Assembly (NCBI GenBank): GCA_964460115.1
Contig: CAYWPR010000025.1
Coordinates: 9,405-73,404, forward strand
Direction: 5' to 3'
Source of the DNA: JAEUJZ01 sp964460115
Lineage (GTDB): Bacteria > Myxococcota_A > Polyangia > Palsa-1104 > JAEUJZ01
Length of the DNA stretch: 64,000 nucleotides
The notes under the pieces were generated by a model. The model made no database searches. It was not told where the DNA came from and saw only the letters and a program-made list of their open reading frames with translations. Every line of letters starts with the position of its first letter. Position 1 is the stretch's first letter. Of the stretch, positions 26,910 to 34,359 are shown one piece after another. The position numbers and the translations under genes were made by a program.

Positions 26910-27686
26910 TCATGGAGGCGGCGGCGCTCTGAGCAGCGCTAGCGCTTGGACGTGCGCGCCGGATGCCGAAAGCGCGGTCGCGCAAGCCAGCGCCGTCGCC
27001 CCGGTTGTTACCACATCGTCAAAAAGCAGAATCCGCTTGCCGGCGACCTGGGTTTTGGCGAGCCGGCTGAGCGCAAAAGCCCCTTGCGTTCGCGCGAAGC
27101 GCTCGGCCAAATCCATTTTTTGCGCCGGCGGATCGATACGGGTGCGGCACAGCGCGGTTGCAAAGAGCGGCAGCGTCTGATTCAGCTCGGCCGCGGTCAA
27201 AGCCGCGCGGGCCAAAAGCGTCGCTTGGTTGTAGCCACGCTGGCGCAAACGCTGAGGGTGCAGCGGTACCGGCATGACCATGTCAAAGGGCCTAGCACCG
27301 GCATGGGGCGCCGCAATCTTTCGCAAAAGCGGCGCTAGCAGGCGGCCCAAGGGAACCGCCAAATCATCGCGGCCCTGCCATTTGAAACGCATCAGCGCAT
27401 CCGCCAATACTCCGCCGTATTCATAGGGCGCGTGAATGCGAGCAAGCTGCGGCGCCAATCGAAGGCAGTCGAGACATCCTCGCCGCAAACTCGCTTCTCC
27501 AAGGGGTGCGGCGCAGCGCACGCAGGCGCTGTGCGGATCGATCGCAGACAACAATGGCAGACAATGGGAACAAAAACTCGCATTGCCTGCAACCGGCTCA
27601 GCATCGCATCCGGGGCACTTCCGTGGCCAAAGTAGATCCGCGCAGGCTGCTTCGAAATTTCGCCAAAGGCCAGCAATCATGCCCAC
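26910..27686 (-). CDS. comF: ComF family phosphoribosyltransferase-like protein
   Basis: A 258-residue protein with an N-terminal zinc ribbon (CPGC...CSHC and CVRC...CLDC) and a type I phosphoribosyltransferase fold containing PVPLHPQRLRQRGYNQATLLARA and the PRPP loop ILLFDDVVTTGATALAC. ComF proteins are needed for DNA uptake in competent bacteria, where they act with the PriA helicase, though many non-competent species also have one. A second in-frame ATG lies two codons in. It is convergent with the lipoprotein gene (49-base gap) and downstream of the kinase on the same strand. Confidence 0.9.
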   Translation of the reverse strand: MGMIAGLWRNFEAACADLLWPRKCPGCDAEPVAGNASFCSHCLPLLSAIDPHSACVRCAAPLGEASLRRGCLDCLRLAPQLARIHAPYEYGGVLADALMRFKWQGRDDLAVPLGRLLAPLLRKIAAPHAGARPFDMVMPVPLHPQRLRQRGYNQATLLARAALTAAELNQTLPLFATALCRTRIDPPAQKMDLAERFARTQGAFALSRLAKTQVAGKRILLFDDVVTTGATALACATALSASGAHVQALALLRAPPPP

Positions 27687-27756
27687 TTATCGGCGTCGAC
27701 TTTGCGAAGTTGCTGAATGTCTCGCTCAATCCTGCTCGAGGATTTTGCGCTGGGCG

Positions 27757-29949
27757 CTATTTCAGGCGGCCGTAGGGATCGTGGTTGTTGTCTTCGGGCT
27801 CATCGCTTGGCTTGGCAGGGGGCGCAGGGCTTGATTCTTCGGCCTTGCTGGGTGAAGCAGGCGGCGCGGGCGAGTTTGGCGGCGCCACAGCGGCCGGAGG
27901 CGCCGCAGGTGCAGCCGTAGAAGTAGATGCCGAAGACGGCAATGCCGCACTGGATGCGGCCGGCGCCGAAGCGGGCGCGGCCGCAGCGGACGCGGGCGGG
28001 GCGGGCGCAGGAGAAGCAGGCGGGGTAGCAGCAGGCGCAGACGGCGCAGCGGGCAGCGCCCCCGGCCCTGGCGAAGCTGGTGTAGGCGGTACGGCAGTCG
28101 CAACCGGCAGCGGCCCAGCGGCCGGTGCCAGCGCTGATACGGCTGCGGGCGCCGCTCCAGCCGCGCCGGAGGCAGGCGGGGCGCCGCCGCTCCCTGGCGC
28201 AGCGGTAGCAGGAGACGTCGTGAGATTTTGCGCCCCGAAGCCAGTCGAACCGTAACCAAGTGGCCGCGGGCCGGTCGGCGGCGGAACCGCCGTAACCGCT
28301 TGGTTTGGAACATGCGCATCGGAGCCTTTGCCGGCATTTGACAGAGTCGCCGGGCGACCGGCATTGACAGAGCGAGCGCTGCCGTTTGGCCGAATCAGAG
28401 GAACCGCGGTGGCGGCAGGCACAGGAGGCGCGGCAGCAGGCTGTGCAGTCAGCGCCGGTGCGGGCGCCGCCACACGATAATGCGCATAAAGCATCCCCAT
28501 GACGACCCCGATCACAATGGCACTGGCGCCGCTTACAATCGGCATCCAGTAACGCTGCCAGAAGGTCCGCGGTGTGGCAGAAGCGGCAAATTCATCGAAG
28601 TTCGCCGCCGAGCGCGCTGCCGCCGAGCGACCGCTACGTAGCGCCTGCCGATGCCGCAGGCGCGGCCCTTTGTCAGGCGAATGCGCCGCGACGACGTCGG
28701 TAGCGCGGCGACGGCGCTGGGGTGCTGCCTGGAGGCTGCTCGCTTCGCGCGCCTCTCGCTCATTGCCATCGTCATCATTGGCAGTCCCTGAGAAGCTTGG
28801 ACTTTTTTGGCTGCTATACCAATTCTCGACTTGCGTAGAGGCTGGCGCTTCGGAGGAGATTTTTCCTGAAGATTTCAGTCCAGAACGCGGCAGGCTAGGT
28901 TCGGCTTCGGAGGACAGATCCGCAATCACCTCGCGCAAGGCGGTTGCCACCAGGGCGGCCGTTTGCGGACGAGCTGCCGGGTCCTTGGCCAGCATCTTGC
29001 GGATAAGCTCGGCAAGCGCCGCGGACATTCGCGGGTTTTTGCTGCGCGGATCCGGCACGGGATCGCGCACCTGACGCAGCAGCACTTGCAGCCCCTGCTG
29101 ACCATCAAAGGGCACCCGCCCTGTAGCCATTTGAAAAAGAATGCAACCCAGCGAATAAATATCGGCGCGCCCATCGACCGGCTGCCCAGCGGCCTGCTCG
29201 GGGGCAATATAGTGCGGCGTGCCAAATACGGTACCCATGCGCGAGATGGCATCTTCGCCCGGCGCCGCGTGCGCGAGCATTTTGGCGATGCCAAAATCAA
29301 CGATCTTGACCACTTCGGATTCGCCGCGTTTCTCGGTAAGTAGGATATTTTCGGGTTTCAGATCGCGGTGCACAATGCCTTGGCCATGCGCTTCGGCCAG
29401 GGCCGAAGCAATTTGGGCGCCTATATGCACAATGCGCCGCAGCGGCAGAGGCTTGTCGACACCTAATACAGCCGAAAGCGGTTCGCCCTCGACAAATTCC
29501 ATGACCAAAAAGGGCACGCCCTCTTCGGTTTGACCCACCATATGGACGGTGGCGATATTCGAGTGGTTCAGTCGAGCCCCAGCGCGCGCTTCGCGCACAA
29601 AGCGCTTGACTACATCGGGATCCTTCAACAGATCGGCGCGTAGCAATTTGACAGCAACTTCGCGATCGATGCCGACCTGAGTGGCGCGATAGACCGTGCC
29701 GGTCGCCCCGTGTCCGCATACCGATTGAATTTGAAACTGCCCCATGAGGGTTCGGCCGAGCATCGATACAGCGACGGGGACGACGGCGTAACCATCTACG
29801 GGACAGAAACGAACGCTATTCTCGTAGCGCTTTCGGCAATGGCTGCACTCGGTCACAGCTTTGGTTTTAGCATCCGATGAAGCAATGCGGAAGCCGGGTA
29901 CGCTGCAATTTCGAGGAAGCAGGCTCGCTACGCATGGGCCGCTCCGCAT
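27757..29949 (-). CDS. Membrane-anchored Hanks-type serine/threonine protein kinase
   Basis: A 730-residue kinase. Residues 35-53 form a zinc-ribbon-like CSHC...CPVDG. The kinase domain covers about 70-340: Gly-rich loop GHGATGTVY (79-87), Lys101 in VAVKLL, HRDLKPEN (194-201), DFG (218-220) and APEQ near 249, so it should be active. After a disordered linker one membrane segment (WMPIVSGASAIVIGVVMGMLY, about 490-511) is followed by a C-terminal 220 residues of almost pure Ala/Pro/Ser low complexity, which would lie outside the cytoplasm. No known sensor domain (PASTA, FHA) is visible. Start codon uncertain: ATG 29949 or GTG 29856; neither has a clear ribosome site. Confidence 0.9.
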   Translation of the reverse strand: MRSGPCVASLLPRNCSVPGFRIASSDAKTKAVTECSHCRKRYENSVRFCPVDGYAVVPVAVSMLGRTLMGQFQIQSVCGHGATGTVYRATQVGIDREVAVKLLRADLLKDPDVVKRFVREARAGARLNHSNIATVHMVGQTEEGVPFLVMEFVEGEPLSAVLGVDKPLPLRRIVHIGAQIASALAEAHGQGIVHRDLKPENILLTEKRGESEVVKIVDFGIAKMLAHAAPGEDAISRMGTVFGTPHYIAPEQAAGQPVDGRADIYSLGCILFQMATGRVPFDGQQGLQVLLRQVRDPVPDPRSKNPRMSAALAELIRKMLAKDPAARPQTAALVATALREVIADLSSEAEPSLPRSGLKSSGKISSEAPASTQVENWYSSQKSPSFSGTANDDDGNEREAREASSLQAAPQRRRRATDVVAAHSPDKGPRLRHRQALRSGRSAAARSAANFDEFAASATPRTFWQRYWMPIVSGASAIVIGVVMGMLYAHYRVAAPAPALTAQPAAAPPVPAATAVPLIRPNGSARSVNAGRPATLSNAGKGSDAHVPNQAVTAVPPPTGPRPLGYGSTGFGAQNLTTSPATAAPGSGGAPPASGAAGAAPAAVSALAPAAGPLPVATAVPPTPASPGPGALPAAPSAPAATPPASPAPAPPASAAAAPASAPAASSAALPSSASTSTAAPAAPPAAVAPPNSPAPPASPSKAEESSPAPPAKPSDEPEDNNHDPYGRLK

Positions 29950-29975
29950 TGCCAGCTGCGGTCTGAAAGGGCCGG

Positions 29976-30470
29976 CTAGGCTTTAGCGGTAGTCGTGCCA
30001 AAGTTAATTTTCTTGGGTTGCGCTTCAGGCTTTTTAGGAATGCTTATGGTCAGCACACCTTCCTTCAGGTCGGCGCAGCTCTTCTCGCAGTCCGCGGTAT
30101 TGGGAAGGGTAAAGGTGCGCGAAAATGAGCCGTAGGAGCGCTCATAAAGATAATAATTTTCGTCTTGGCGCCTCTCTTCGGCATCGCGTTTTCCGCAAAT
30201 CACCAGTTGGTTGTCGTTGACGGTAATCTGCAGATCCGCTTCTTTGATGCCGGGAACGTCGGCTTTGAACAAGAAGCTGTCCTTGTTTTCACGGACTTCA
30301 AAATCCGGCAGAAAGCTCGGCTCTCCCGCAGAAACCATTGGTCCCATTTCCTGAAATGGATCCCAGTGCAGAAGGGAACGCATGAATTGAAACGGATTTC
30401 GCGCGATGCTGGGCGTCATGGATGTGGGAAGCGCGCCGTCCTTTTGTTTCTGTACATTCAATGCAGTCAT
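29976..30470 (-). CDS. Small heat shock protein Hsp20
   Basis: A 164-residue alpha-crystallin-type holdase chaperone. The N-terminal 50 residues include FQFMRSLLHWDPFQEM; the crystallin domain spans about 55-145 (FEVRENKDSFLFKADVPGIKEADLQI to GVLTISIPKKPEAQPKKI). An unusually strong ribosome site, AGGAGGTGG, ends three bases before the ATG. A good sigma-54 promoter match lies 122-137 bases upstream (30592-30607), suggesting stress- or development-controlled expression by an enhancer-binding protein. It sits next to universal stress and CBS protein genes. Confidence 0.95.
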   Translation of the reverse strand: MTALNVQKQKDGALPTSMTPSIARNPFQFMRSLLHWDPFQEMGPMVSAGEPSFLPDFEVRENKDSFLFKADVPGIKEADLQITVNDNQLVICGKRDAEERRQDENYYLYERSYGSFSRTFTLPNTADCEKSCADLKEGVLTISIPKKPEAQPKKINFGTTTAKA

Positions 30471-30591
30471 GTTCCACCTCCTTTTTTGTATCTTGCTCGG
30501 AGCTCATGTTTTGCATTTTTTCACCGGCTGATTTCTCCTCGCTACGGTGAAGGGTGCAAAACGTGAGCGCAGGCAAGCTGCCCGACGTTTT

Positions 30592-30607
30592 TGCAAACCA
30601 TATGCCA
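30592..30607 (-). promoter_or_regulatory. Candidate sigma-54 (-24/-12) promoter for hsp20
   Basis: Read on the minus strand the sequence is TGGCATATGGTTTGCA. It keeps the invariant GG and GC dinucleotides with exactly ten bases between them and matches TGGCAC-N5-TTGCA at 10 of 11 specified positions. Transcription would begin near 30580, leaving a leader of about 110 bases before the strong hsp20 ribosome site. The window also encodes an NtrC-type activator at 2792-4207, but nothing links the two directly. Confidence 0.55.
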
Positions 30608-30778
30608 AAATCTCTGAGGCGCCGCCCTTGTAGAGCTCAGCAGCAAAACAGCCTGGCGCGGATTCTTAAAGAAGTAATTCGATGCTTAGGAATTGCTGCT
30701 TGTCCCTTTTAGGGTGCTTAGGATTCAGGAACTCTTCTTTTCCAGGATGCGCTCCAGCCGTTTCGATCAAGTCGACCT

Positions 30779-30805
30779 AGGTGTGCGGGGTTATACAGCA
30801 CACCT
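30779..30805. repeat. Inverted repeat (hairpin), 8-base arms
   Basis: AGGTGTGC (30779-30786) pairs with GCACACCT (30798-30805) around an 11-base loop. No U-tract follows on either strand, so termination is doubtful. It could be an operator or part of an RNA fold in the hsp20-usp gap. Confidence 0.4.
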
Positions 30806-30898
30806 GTGCGCAGGGGCTCACATTGCAGAGCTGTAGGATTTACCGCTACATTTCGTTCGACTTGCATAGATTCCGAACAACTGCATTTGTCCTCTCTG

Positions 30899-30924
30899 TG
30901 TCCGAAAAACGGACAAATTGTCCG
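30899..30924. promoter_or_regulatory. Triple half-site operator-like array TGTCCG/CGGACA
   Basis: Three copies of one hexamer in alternating orientation: TGTCCG (30899-30904), CGGACA (30910-30915), TGTCCG (30919-30924), with spacers of five and three bases. The last two form a near-perfect 15-base palindrome CGGACAAATTGTCCG. This density and symmetry suit binding of a dimeric regulator next to the stress genes. No regulator can be named. Confidence 0.45.
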
Positions 30925-31068
30925 AATGTGTACGCCACGCGGACGGCTATGCGATGTTCGATCAAAATGCCAGTGTTGTAGATATAAAGGATGCTGAAGG
31001 CGCAAGACGACGATAGCCGTTCAGCGTCGAAGGTTCAGATGCGCCGGACTAGCTTGGACGCTGCGCGC

Positions 31069-31566
31069 TCAGCTCAAAAAAGAGCGGTCGAGTCGATGCT
31101 CGGCAGCGGCTATCTGCTCTTCCGGCGGAACCACAACCACTGGAATCGGACTGTGCCGGCAAAGAGCTGTCGAAACGCTGCCCAAAAGCGTCCGCATGAG
31201 CGGCCCACGACCATAACTTCCGACGACGATTAGCTCGGGTTTTAGTTGGTCGATGGCTTCTAACAAGCCGTCTAAAGGCATTCCATCAAAAATATGTACG
31301 GAATATTTCACGCGGTTTGCGACGACCCGCTCGCATAGCTCGATGCATAAATTGCGCTGGCCTTGACGCTGCTGCAAAAGCCGTTCCGCGACGTCTATGA
31401 ATGTATCGGGAGGGTCGGACGCAGCGGAATGCAGTTCGCAAATATGCACCACGTGCAGTTGTACAGAGAGCTTTTGGGCCAAACGCACGGCTTGGCGCAA
31501 AGCCCGTTCTGCGCCGGCGCTAAAATCTACTGCGACGAGAATGCTTGGCTCGGAAGAAGTCTGCAT
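31069..31566 (-). CDS. Universal stress protein, UspA family
   Basis: A 165-residue single Usp domain. The N-terminal ILVAVDFSAGAERAL strand-helix and the C-terminal ATP-binding signature GSYGRGPLMRTLLGS followed by VSTALCRHSPIPVVVVP are complete, so it belongs to the nucleotide-binding UspA group rather than the non-binding one. The frame can be read from a GTG at 31593, but ATG 31566 has a nearby GGAG and a more normal N-terminus; the spacing of that GGAG is short, so the start is not certain. Divergent from the CBS gene. Confidence 0.9.
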   Translation of the reverse strand: MQTSSEPSILVAVDFSAGAERALRQAVRLAQKLSVQLHVVHICELHSAASDPPDTFIDVAERLLQQRQGQRNLCIELCERVVANRVKYSVHIFDGMPLDGLLEAIDQLKPELIVVGSYGRGPLMRTLLGSVSTALCRHSPIPVVVVPPEEQIAAAEHRLDRSFLS

Positions 31567-31674
31567 GACTCCATAGTTTTGCAAGATGTGCACCAGAAAT
31601 AGGAATGCTTGCCGAAACTTTGGCAGAAAGCGGCTTGTTCAGCCTTTGGCATACCGCTTGAAACGCGACTGTCC

Positions 31675-32100
31675 ATGAAGAGAGCCATTCCTACGATTTC
31701 AATGTATATGACCATTACTCCGCACACCGCGCGGCCCAGTATGTCCCTAGATGAAGCGATGAAACTTATGCGCGAGCGTCACATTCGCCATCTGCCGATT
31801 CTGGACGGTGGCCGGCTGGTCGGCATGCTTAGCGAAGGAGACATCCGCGTACTTGAGTCCGCCGCCGATGCCGGCCCGATGACCGCTGAAGAAGCCATGG
31901 TACAAGACGTATACGTCGTTTCACCCAGCACTCCGCTTGATGAAGTTGCTGAGAAGATGGCCAGTAAGAAATGTGGCTCCGCCGTGGTGATGCAAAATCA
32001 AAAACTGGTCGGCATCTTTACCGTGGTGGATGCATTGTTCGCTCTTTCAAAGCTTTTGCAGACAAACGACGTCACAACAGAATCCAGCGCGGGCGCCTAA
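31675..32100 (+). CDS. CBS-pair domain protein
   Basis: A 141-residue protein made of two CBS motifs (about 10-62 and 74-130), with HIRHLPILDGGRLVGMLSEGDI and GSAVVMQNQKLVGIFTVVDAL. Such stand-alone pairs (Bateman modules) bind adenosine nucleotides and report energy state. The start ATG 31675 has no good Shine-Dalgarno; an upstream extension of 22 codons is open but unlike the family. Placed between two universal stress genes, it probably belongs to the same stress response. A weak sigma-54-like match (TGGCATACCGCTTGAA, 31649-31664) precedes it but lacks the invariant GC. Confidence 0.87.
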   Translation: MKRAIPTISMYMTITPHTARPSMSLDEAMKLMRERHIRHLPILDGGRLVGMLSEGDIRVLESAADAGPMTAEEAMVQDVYVVSPSTPLDEVAEKMASKKCGSAVVMQNQKLVGIFTVVDALFALSKLLQTNDVTTESSAGA

Positions 32101-32134
32101 AGTGAAAACAAGCACCCTCGAGCATCACTTCGGT

Positions 32135-32169
32135 ACATCGCGCATCCGTTCAAGTCCGATGCGCGATGT
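32135..32169. terminator. Inverted repeat between convergent CBS and usp genes
   Basis: ACATCGCGCAT (32135-32145) and ATGCGCGATGT (32159-32169) are perfectly complementary 11-base arms around a 13-base loop, in the 76-base gap between two converging genes. Position suggests a bidirectional transcription stop, but there is no strong T-run, so a Rho-independent terminator is only a possibility. Confidence 0.45.
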
Positions 32170-32176
32170 TCAAAGC

Positions 32177-32803
32177 TTAATAGCGCACACGCAGCTCGGG
32201 ATTGACATCGTAGCCGCCCACCCCGGCTGGGCTGACATTGACCGAGCCGCTGCTTGAATCGTTGGTGCGGTTTAGATCAAGCCGATCACCGACGCTTTGT
32301 CCCACCGATGGAAGCGCAGGTTCGATCTCGGGTGCGGGGGTCAGTTTGGCTGCAACCATGCGATCCGGAGACGGAACCACCAGCACCGGAACCGGGCTTA
32401 ACCGTGTCAACTGCGTTGAGACACTGCCCATAAGTAGCCGCATGACGGCCCCATAGCCATGGCTGCCGACGACCACCATATCTGGATGCACCTCGCTCAC
32501 CAGATCCAGCATACCGCGCACCGGATCGCCCATCCGCAGATGCACTTCGACACTTATCTTGCTTCCCAGCATGGCGCGCAATCGCTCCAGCCGTTCTCGA
32601 GCCTGCTGCGCATCCTGAAAGTGGCTTGGAACATTCAGCCCAAGATCTGTGGGTGCCGCCAAGTTGGCGTTCAAGGGGTTGATGTGACAAAGGTGCATGA
32701 CTGCACCCAGCCGTTCAGCCAAGGCTTGCGCTTGATACATCGCCGCTGCTGAACTGTCACTAAAGTCGATACCAACAAGAATCTGAAAGATTCCGGATTT
32801 CAT
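32177..32803 (-). CDS. Universal stress protein, UspA family, with C-terminal extension
   Basis: A 208-residue protein: Usp domain in residues 1-145 (QILVGIDFSDSSAAAMYQA; GSHGYGAVMRLLMGSVSTQLTRLSPVPVLVV, the complete ATP-binding signature) plus about 60 extra residues rich in Pro, Ser, Gly and Asp that look disordered. The start is well set: AGGAGGC sits six bases before the ATG. It is a paralogue of the protein at 31069-31566 and flanks the CBS gene on the other side. Confidence 0.9.
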   Translation of the reverse strand: MKSGIFQILVGIDFSDSSAAAMYQAQALAERLGAVMHLCHINPLNANLAAPTDLGLNVPSHFQDAQQARERLERLRAMLGSKISVEVHLRMGDPVRGMLDLVSEVHPDMVVVGSHGYGAVMRLLMGSVSTQLTRLSPVPVLVVPSPDRMVAAKLTPAPEIEPALPSVGQSVGDRLDLNRTNDSSSGSVNVSPAGVGGYDVNPELRVRY

Positions 32804-32875
32804 GGAAGCCTCCTATTTCTCACAGAACAGAAGGGAAGCAAGCCATGTGCCATCTATCAGCAAAAGGACGTGCTT

Positions 32876-33157
32876 TTACAGATAGATTGTGCCGCCGCCG
32901 TCGGGCGCACCGCCAGATGGTTTGTGCGGGGTGAGCGAACCGGCAGGAGGTGGAATCAGGTCAAAAGTCAGCTTGAGCCAGCTTCCTTCGCGGACCTCTT
33001 TGGGCAAAAGATGAGCCGGCAACGAATAGCCGCGCCATTCGTCGTCTTCGGTTTGCAGCAAAATACGAGCCACTCCGGATTCAATAGCATCGACATAAGC
33101 AGATGTGTGGCTTTGGGCCGACTCGGCGGCACCAGGCGGCGTGGGGGTCTTGCTCAT
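32876..33157 (-). CDS. DUF3006 domain protein
   Basis: A 93-residue cytosolic protein of the DUF3006 type: YVDAIESGVARILLQTEDDEWRGYSLPAHLLP, a small beta-rich fold, then a basic/Pro-rich tail. DUF3006 genes are typically found beside ComEC-like secreted beta-lactamase-fold proteins, exactly as here, where its ATG overlaps the stop of the upstream gene (ATGA junction at 33154-33157). A much longer frame (485 codons) runs through this gene and the opposite reading of the neighbour; the upstream portion is not coding. Function unknown. Confidence 0.78.
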   Translation of the reverse strand: MSKTPTPPGAAESAQSHTSAYVDAIESGVARILLQTEDDEWRGYSLPAHLLPKEVREGSWLKLTFDLIPPPAGSLTPHKPSGGAPDGGGTIYL

Positions 33158-34263
33158 GGATGACAATCCTCTGCGGGAACTCGACCGCTGGCAATCGCCT
33201 CGGCGCGGTTTTTCCAGGTCTGCAAGTTGTCGGCGCGAATGCGGCGCGCCGCTGCACAAGTGTCTCGATGAAACAGATTGGAGGAACGGCTGCCCACAAA
33301 CGCCGGCACGCTCGGCGAATCGGCAGCCACCGCAGAAGTCGCCGGCCGATCCGGTGGTACAGCCGCTTGTGATGGGGATATGTTGGCGGTTTGGTATTTT
33401 CCGCGAACATTTTCGGCCCGCCAAGCTTGGCCGTCGCGGCTGCGCAAAAGGATGGCTCCGCCGTGACCTTGCTGATCCGTGCGCAAAACCTCTGCATGAA
33501 TGCGAAAAAGCCGTCCCAGCGCTTCGGCGGTTGGATGTCCGTAGTCGTTTACCGTAGCGACCGAGATCACAGCCCACCGCGGCATCACCGCTGCCAAAAA
33601 TGGCTCCGTCGAAGAAAATTTTCCTCCATGGTGCGCGACTTTGAGCACTTCGGCCTGCAATTGGCCAAGCTCGCTTCGATAATGGCCCAGCAGCCACTTT
33701 TCGGTCTCCGGTTCGGCGTCGCCGGCAAATAGCGCCGTCCGCCCCCGCCAAGTCAATCGCACAAGCACCGAGTTGGCATTGACATCGGAGCGGGTGTGGC
33801 TGAGCCACGGCTGCGGCGGCGACAGAAATCGCAAAATCGCCCCATCGCCGATATCGATGATGCGTCCCATCGTCGCCGCTTTGACCGCAACGCCGCGCGC
33901 CAAAAGCGTCTTGCGCAACGCCACATAAGCCGGTGAGGTACTGGCATAGTCGGCGTCCATGTACAGCGCCACCGGCATGCTCTCGATCACTTTGCGCAGT
34001 CCCCCCAAGTGATCCAGATGCGGATGGCTGAGCAAAACAAGGTCGAGGCGATCGACGCCCCAATTGGCCAGTCCCTGCAAAAGCGCGTCCGTCCCTTCGG
34101 GTGGGCCGCCATCGATAAGGATGCGCTTGCCCGTCGGCGAAATCAAAAGCGCGGCATCCCCCTGCCCGACATCGAAAAAGATCAGCGACAGCTCGGCGGC
34201 CGAGACCGGACGGGCCGAGACCAGCAAAGACAACCAGAAACACAGAAATGCCAGAAACCGCAC
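33154..34263 (-). CDS. Secreted ComEC-like metallo-beta-lactamase-fold hydrolase with FHxxxC tail
   Basis: A 369-residue exported protein: signal peptide (FLAFLCFWLSLLVSARPVSA), then a ComEC/Rec2-like MBL domain with FDVGQGDAALL, LIDGG, the metal motif SHPHLDHLGG, later LFAGDAEPETE and VAHHGGKFSS, and SVATVNDYGHPT. Unlike ComEC it lacks the membrane channel, so it may be a periplasmic nuclease or phosphodiesterase. The last 50 residues (FVGSRSSNLFHRDTCAAARRI...EDCHP) match the small zinc-binding FHxxxC/CxP module found in Ada and at the end of secreted nucleases. Coupled to the DUF3006 gene downstream. Confidence 0.85.
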   Translation of the reverse strand: MRFLAFLCFWLSLLVSARPVSAAELSLIFFDVGQGDAALLISPTGKRILIDGGPPEGTDALLQGLANWGVDRLDLVLLSHPHLDHLGGLRKVIESMPVALYMDADYASTSPAYVALRKTLLARGVAVKAATMGRIIDIGDGAILRFLSPPQPWLSHTRSDVNANSVLVRLTWRGRTALFAGDAEPETEKWLLGHYRSELGQLQAEVLKVAHHGGKFSSTEPFLAAVMPRWAVISVATVNDYGHPTAEALGRLFRIHAEVLRTDQQGHGGAILLRSRDGQAWRAENVRGKYQTANISPSQAAVPPDRPATSAVAADSPSVPAFVGSRSSNLFHRDTCAAARRIRADNLQTWKNRAEAIASGRVPAEDCHP

Positions 34264-34359
34264 CCGTTAATGATATCTGCAACATGGGCGTCATTTCTCG
34301 GAGATCGACCAAGAAAGTTGCGCAGCGGCGCATTGGAAACGAGCTATTCTGTGCCGCTC

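Larger units (their letters stand above)
30608..31068. other. Long intergenic region with palindromic elements
   Basis: About 460 bases between the hsp20 promoter and the end of the first universal stress gene with no convincing gene on either strand; the short open frames here have no family features or ribosome sites. It contains two inverted-repeat elements, one at 30779-30805 and a triple half-site at 30899-30924, described separately. An unannotated small RNA or regulatory RNA cannot be excluded. Confidence 0.5.

Noticed and set aside
27762..28364. Arg/Pro-rich 200-codon frame
   Set aside because: It is another frame of the Ala/Pro low-complexity tail of the kinase gene.
30781..31233. 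Small plus-strand frames in the hsp20-usp gap
   Set aside because: No ribosome sites or family features; the right one is antisense to the usp gene.
31580..31595. Sigma-54 promoter for the first usp gene (minus strand TGGTGCACATCTTGCA)
   Set aside because: GG-N10-GC fits, but transcription would start about at the chosen ATG, leaving no leader or ribosome site.
32876..34333. A 485-codon minus-strand frame covering the MBL gene region
   Set aside because: Only its last 93 codons (DUF3006) are protein-like; the rest is the out-of-frame reading of the MBL gene, with a biased Arg/Ser/Gly composition.
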